A stretch of 64,000 nucleotides of DNA from NCBI GenBank assembly GCA_963281155.1, contig CAUJLY010000006.1, positions 10,168,001 to 10,232,000 of the forward strand, in the 5' to 3' direction. Within the stretch, counting starts at the first letter, position 1. The number at the start of each line of letters is the position of its first letter. A program made the translations under genes and the position numbers. Below the pieces are notes generated by a model. It had not been told where the DNA came from and did no database searches. It saw only the letters and a program-made list of their open reading frames with translations. This DNA is from Rhabditophanes sp. KR3021 (lineage: Eukaryota > Nematoda > Chromadorea > Rhabditida > Alloionematidae). Shown one piece after another: positions 59,924 to 64,000 of the stretch.

Positions 59924-61566
59924 TTAGAGTTTAGCTTTAAGTTTTTTTGGATCAAGGACAGTTTTGAGTTTAAAAGCCTTGGCCATATTTCCTTTGATTT
60001 TCATTTTTCCTTGCATAAATGCTTGGTTAGGAGTTAGTTTCCCAGAGGCGATCAGAACAAGAACCTCGTCTTTGAGTGTCAATTCACAATCTACCTTTGA
60101 ATCGTTTTGACCCACGAATGCTGGCGATTTTGTGAGGTCAACAACCCATTTTCTTGACACACCATTCTCTCCACTGACGTTAATTCTGAAGGAAGCATTA
60201 ATCTGCTTTACCAAATCCTTTTCTTCAGCTACGCGTTCCTTAATTTCCTTAAATAAAGCATCACTTCTCAAGGAAGCACCTTCCAAAGTCGCATTAGCAG
60301 CAGTAGATTTAGCACCCTCAGCCAATCTATACAAGGCAACAATAGCAGCTCCGCCAATTCCAATATTATGTTGCATGGCAACTTTGCAGTTAGGAACTTG
60401 TCTTTTGCCGCATCTTCCTCGCAATTGGTTAGACAATTCGACGACTTGAGCAACTCCTGTAGCCCCGATTGGATGGCCTTTTGAAATAAGACCACCGGAA
60501 GGGTTAATAACCCACTTTCCACCATAAGTATTGTCATTTCTATCAATTAATTCCCCAGCCTTTCCAATCGGGCAAAGACCAATAGCTTCGTAAGTGATTA
60601 ATTCATTAGGGGCAAAGCAATCATGCAACTCAATCGCTTGAATGTCATTAGGAGTTAAGGCGGTATTTTTGTATAATCTTTGTGAAATTCGTTGAATCAT
60701 GTCAAAGCCAATCATTTTGATGTTTGAATTTTCAGCAAACACAGAAGGCTCATCTGTTCCCATTTCCATTCCAACAATCTCAACGGCTGTTTCTCTTAGA
60801 TGTGGGTGTTTACTAAGGAAAGCCTCACTACATAAGACTACGGCAGCAGAACCATCAGAAGTAGGTGAACATTCTAGCAAACCAACAAAATCATAAATCT
60901 TCTTAGCATTCACTACTTCCTCAAAGGTGAATTGCTTTCTAAACTGCGATTTTTCATTATGAATTGAATGCAAATGGTTTTTATAACCAATCTTAGCAAA
61001 ATGTTCCCTCTTCGTTCCGTACTTTTCCATATGTTCTTTTCCTGCATTGGCAAACATTTGGCAAGTTATTGGGGCTGGAAATAAACCATACGTTTCAGCC
61101 ATAACTCCCAAATGATGCTCAACTGGATTTGCACGATCGTCAAATTGGCCGACGCTGTCAAGAGATCCTGGTGCCATTTTTTCAAAACCACATGCTAATA
61201 CGCAATCAGCATTGCCGGATTCGAGGATCTGTTTGCACATAAAGACTCCTGAGCTGCCCGACGCACAAGCATTGTTAATATTAAAGATCGGAATTCCAGT
61301 AAATCCCATCTCATAAAGAGCTCTTTGACCTGAACAAGTTCCGCCAAGGATGTAAGAAACAGTGGCTTGTTGGATGTCAGTGTATTGGAGTTTGGCATCA
61401 GCTAAAGCTTCTGTAACGGCTTCTTTGACCATGTCAGGGTAGTCCCAGTTAGGGCGAGAACGAGGTTTGACAAACTAAATCAAATGTTATAAATAATATC
61501 TATTAAATTACATACAGGTGTCATTCCAACTCCAACTACGTAAACTTTTGTTTTTTGATGTACCAT
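59924..61566 (-). CDS. SCP2: sterol carrier protein x: peroxisomal 3-ketoacyl-CoA thiolase fused to SCP2
   Basis: Exons 61516-61566 and 59924-61474 (41-nt intron, in phase) encode 533 residues (human SCPx 547). The thiolase part has the nucleophilic-cysteine motif NNACASGSSG (about residue 90), ELHDCFAPNE (about 300) and GGLISKGHPIGATG (about 350). The C-terminal SCP2 lipid-transfer domain is about 425-530. The last residues AKL form a peroxisomal targeting signal type 1. It should cleave 3-oxoacyl-CoA of branched chains and bile-acid-type side chains by CoA thiolysis in peroxisomes. Both domains look intact. It is distinguished from mitochondrial thiolases by the fusion and PTS1. Confidence 0.97.
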
Positions 61567-61572
61567 TATAAA

Positions 61573-61574
61573 CT
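61573..61574 (-). promoter_or_regulatory. 3' splice acceptor 6 nt before the SCP-x start
   Basis: CTCCTTTATTTTAG on the minus strand precedes TTTATA and the ATG. Confidence 0.55.
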
Positions 61575-62185
61575 AAAATAAAGGAGTAATTAGTTTGTAT
61601 TAAGATGAATTTATTGTTTCAAAAATAAAAATGCTCCGACTAAATTGATCTGACCACACTAATGACAAATACTTAGTGGGAGATGATTCTTATCATTAAG
61701 CATGCTTTGTTAATAAAGCCAAACTACACTATTCAACGTCTATCTTGATTTGTATGATTCAAATAAATAGGTACATATGTGTACAGTTAATTGATTAAAT
61801 GTTGTAAATAGAGATGGATAAAGGAAAAATAGGTACACTTATTGTGGTCATACAAATTTACAGAGTCTGTGGTAATGAAAAGGAATATTATTAATTGTTG
61901 ATTAAATAGTCAGTTGAATGTGGTGATGGCGTGGTTTTATGAACGAAAGTTGTAGTTTGTTTTCAAATTAATTTTTATACTTTGTAGGCTAAGATGGATG
62001 GAAATATTTATGCTTTTTTGGTCATGTTGAAAGATGCTGGAAAGTGTATTGTAGTATCTTTTGATGAGATTATGTATTAGAATATTTTTAACGATTATAA
62101 AAATCTTCAAAGTCTGTAGTTGTATTGAAATATACAATGCATAAATCTCCGAAAGAAGTACATCTTATATGCAAGTGTGTAAGTA
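61575..62185. other. intergenic region upstream of SCP-x
   Basis: AT-rich, with no supported gene. Confidence 0.35.
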
Positions 62186-62790
62186 TTAGTTTTGGTTCAT
62201 AGCAATTACAAACCAAATCTTTTTGGCTAATATCATTCTTGTATTCCTAGATTTGTGAATTGGATGGGAATTGCAATTTAATTGTAATAGTCTCAGGCTT
62301 GGTGGATAGTTGGATTCCTTACTGAGCAAGCAAGGGAGACGTAATATCTCAAGGTTTTTAAAATGCAAAAAAGAGTCTGTATTATAATTTTAAAAAGATT
62401 GCTTTTTGTAATTCTGACTCGTGAAAGATTCACCATCGCCTCCAACATTTAATCCTTCCTGCAATAAGCCGAATTCCTTTAAAAATGGACATACTTTAGC
62501 TATCGTTTCCAAGGAATCACTTAAATCTATACCAGTTAGAACAAACTTTGTCAAAGAAATCGGTAAAACATTAAGAATGAGTTTAACTTTTCAACTTTGA
62601 TTGGTGCAAATCGAGTAGTTAACGGACTTCTTATGATAATGCACTTCAAATTGCAGCTTCAAAATATCTCCTTCTTATCTCGCAAATTATTCTTAATATC
62701 CTCTCAATACTTATATGAAATCAATCTTAACGTTTGACATACAATATCCTCCAATCCGTGATTAATAGTCTACACTTTTTTCTCGACTTC
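62186..62790 (-). pseudogene. possible leucine-rich-repeat (F-box-like) relic
   Basis: Minus-strand pieces look like leucine-rich repeats. LPISLTKFVLTGIDL followed by SLETIAKVCPFLKEFGL lies at about 62450-62575. After an AG that could be an acceptor, LHFKNLEILRLPCLL and PPSLRLLQLNC lie at about 62270-62368. The last piece continues to a stop at 62186. Upstream, GLEDIVCQTLRLISY (about 62725-62760) is similar, but in-frame stops at several places separate the parts. This is either a decayed LRR/FBXL-type gene or a real gene whose introns I cannot place. No neighbouring gene explains it. Confidence 0.35.
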
Positions 62791-62864
62791 TAGTTACTTA
62801 TTAAAATGTTACATTTACTGTGGATCTACAGAAACTCAAAAACAACAACACTCAAAAAACTTGT

Positions 62865-62870
62865 TTTATT
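62865..62870 (-). terminator. poly(A) signal, VIP36-type lectin
   Basis: AATAAA on the minus strand lies about 53 nt after the stop. Confidence 0.5.
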
Positions 62871-62922
62871 ATAAAAACTCTTAACAATAATTTTGATAAT
62901 AAATAATGAATGGTTTCTCAGT

Positions 62923-63957
62923 TTAATAAAATCGTTTTTGTTGTCTTTGTTGATTATTTTGCCAAAAGTTGACTCCAAAAATTAAAACAGCACCAATAAA
63001 AATAATTGCAACAACACATAAGGCAATCGTTCCAATCCAACCTAGTTTGGATGGTTTTGGGTCGGTGGAGTGATCTCTTGGCACGGTTAGAATTTCGGCT
63101 CTAGGTATGATGTTGTGGGGGTCTAATTCATTTTCCTTTTCAACACGTTGGAAATCTAGTTCAAATACCTTGATCGAGATAACGTCATGTCGGTCGGAGA
63201 GATCTCCTGTGGCAGCAGAAACACCGAAATGGTATCCTGTTGGCAGGTGAACCCCTGATACGCCCATACATTTTGTCCATAGTCCTTTACCTTCGACGTC
63301 TGTGTAAATAGTTAGGGTGTCGCCGATATATCTGACTAATAAATGAGTTTCGTGGTTTGCGTTTCTGAAGAAAGCTGAGCATCCAGTATCTTCTCCTCCT
63401 AATTGGGTATGTGTTCCATCACGATCATGGTCATAATGCAAATTCCCATTGTTAACCATTGCACTAACATACGGATGCTGATGCGAGTGTTGGCCATTGT
63501 GATTGCTGTAAGTGTCTAAGAAAACAGCTAGCCCATGGAAATAATCCTTGAATCCGAAAACTTCCCCTAGCATTGGTTCTTTGACATACCAAAAAGCCAT
63601 CCCGTCCCCAAACAAAGCTCCAGTACTCCCAGTAACTTTAAAATGAATGTGTGCTTCCCAATCACGAGATTGAATTGGAGCCCTATTAAACATTCCTCCT
63701 CTCTTACTTTTTTCATCGTGTGTAAGCGAAATTTCATTATTTGAAACAATGGTGGAGCCCATAATTTCCCAATGAGGGATATCTAAGTTGTGCGTTTGAT
63801 ACGGCTTGATTAAAGAATGCTCTCTTCTGTAATATCCGCGCCATTCTTGTGAACTGCTGCCAATAATTGGATCATTCAGGTCTTCTGAAGCTGGTGGCCC
63901 ATTAGCTGACGTTAATCCAAGCAGATAAAATAACAATAGATACCCGTTCGTCTTCAT
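62923..63957 (-). CDS. LMAN2: L-type cargo lectin VIP36/LMAN2 family
   Basis: A single exon encodes 344 residues (human LMAN2 356). A signal peptide (MKTNGYLLLFYLLGLTSANG) is followed by a legume-lectin-type carbohydrate domain (about 35-260). Recognisable pieces are WEIMGSTIVSNNEISLT, DGMAFWYVK, FLDTYSNHNG (calcium and mannose ligands) and HLPTGYHFGVSAATGDLSD. A short stalk, one transmembrane helix (about 303-330) and a cytosolic tail ending KRFY complete it. This C-terminus is the same as in vertebrate VIP36 as I remember it. The protein cycles in the early secretory pathway and binds high-mannose glycans on cargo. It is intronless. Confidence 0.96.
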   Translation of the reverse strand: MKTNGYLLLFYLLGLTSANGPPASEDLNDPIIGSSSQEWRGYYRREHSLIKPYQTHNLDIPHWEIMGSTIVSNNEISLTHDEKSKRGGMFNRAPIQSRDWEAHIHFKVTGSTGALFGDGMAFWYVKEPMLGEVFGFKDYFHGLAVFLDTYSNHNGQHSHQHPYVSAMVNNGNLHYDHDRDGTHTQLGGEDTGCSAFFRNANHETHLLVRYIGDTLTIYTDVEGKGLWTKCMGVSGVHLPTGYHFGVSAATGDLSDRHDVISIKVFELDFQRVEKENELDPHNIIPRAEILTVPRDHSTDPKPSKLGWIGTIALCVVAIIFIGAVLIFGVNFWQNNQQRQQKRFY

Positions 63958-63961
63958 TAGT

Positions 63962-63963
63962 CT
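63962..63963 (-). promoter_or_regulatory. 3' splice acceptor 4 nt before the VIP36 start
   Basis: TCAAATTTTCAG on the minus strand is followed by ACTA and the ATG of an intronless gene. This and the Ras site are the strongest cases for leader trans-splicing. Confidence 0.6.
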
Positions 63964-64000
63964 GAAAATTTGATTAATTAATATGGCAACACACGCATTT

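Noticed and set aside
1..64000. CRISPR arrays, bacterial operons, prophage or insertion sequences
   Set aside because: The window is spliced animal DNA. The only direct repeats are two-copy tandem duplications and coding repeats, and no transposase or terminal inverted repeats were seen.

Overview
This window is animal nuclear DNA: AT-rich (roughly 70%), with about 20 split protein-coding genes on both strands, GT-AG introns mostly only 37-80 nt long, AATAAA-type poly(A) signals and short UTRs. The gene set is bilaterian: troponin I, an ETS factor with a Pointed domain, a Dickkopf/colipase-type secreted protein, a neuropeptide-type GPCR, an ADAM protease, Ras, Tubby and a rootletin-like coiled coil. 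I cannot name the species. The compactness and AT content, plus splice-acceptor-like sites just upstream of many start codons, fit a small invertebrate such as a rotifer, flatworm, nematode or orthonectid. That is an inference only.

Layout. 1-1936 (-): RUNDC1, running off the left edge. 3280-9831 (+): large rootletin-like protein. 11820-14080 (+): two adjacent secreted proteins, a 10-cysteine Dickkopf/colipase-like protein and a small Lys/Val/Glu-repeat protein. 17346-19005 (+): PDEF/Ets98B-like ETS factor behind a 3.2 kb gene-free stretch. 19899-21686 (-): Tubby. 22067-23364 (-): TBC1D20. About 23690-24310 (+): decayed serpin. 24320-27136 (-): ADAM metalloprotease. 28140-30812 (-): Tudor-SN (SND1), intronless. 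31566-31885: two tandem direct duplications. 32873-33460 (-): unrecognised charged protein. 35600-36370 (+): Ras. 37155-43198 (-): two large Asn/Gln-rich reading frames that may be one gene. 45087-47207 (+): ankyrin-repeat (espin-like) protein. 51969-54510 (+): peptide-type GPCR. 55535-56350 (+): troponin I. 56486-58440 (-): polypeptide GalNAc-transferase. 59924-61566 (-): peroxisomal SCP-x thiolase/SCP2. About 62186-62790 (-): leucine-rich relic. 62923-63957 (-): VIP36-type cargo lectin.

The genes form no single pathway. Several touch the secretory route (TBC1D20, GalNAc-transferase, VIP36 and the secreted or membrane proteins that use it). Two are cilium-associated families (rootletin, Tubby), and the rest are general cell-biology or neuromuscular genes. 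The strongest cross-gene signals are: (i) a 3' splice-acceptor motif 4-69 nt upstream of the ATG in 11 genes, pointing to spliced-leader trans-splicing or systematic 5'UTR introns; (ii) very short introns, a 19-nt Ras microexon and an ATG-only first coding exon; (iii) three places where otherwise good reading frames are broken by one base, two of them in A6 runs, which may be assembly indels.
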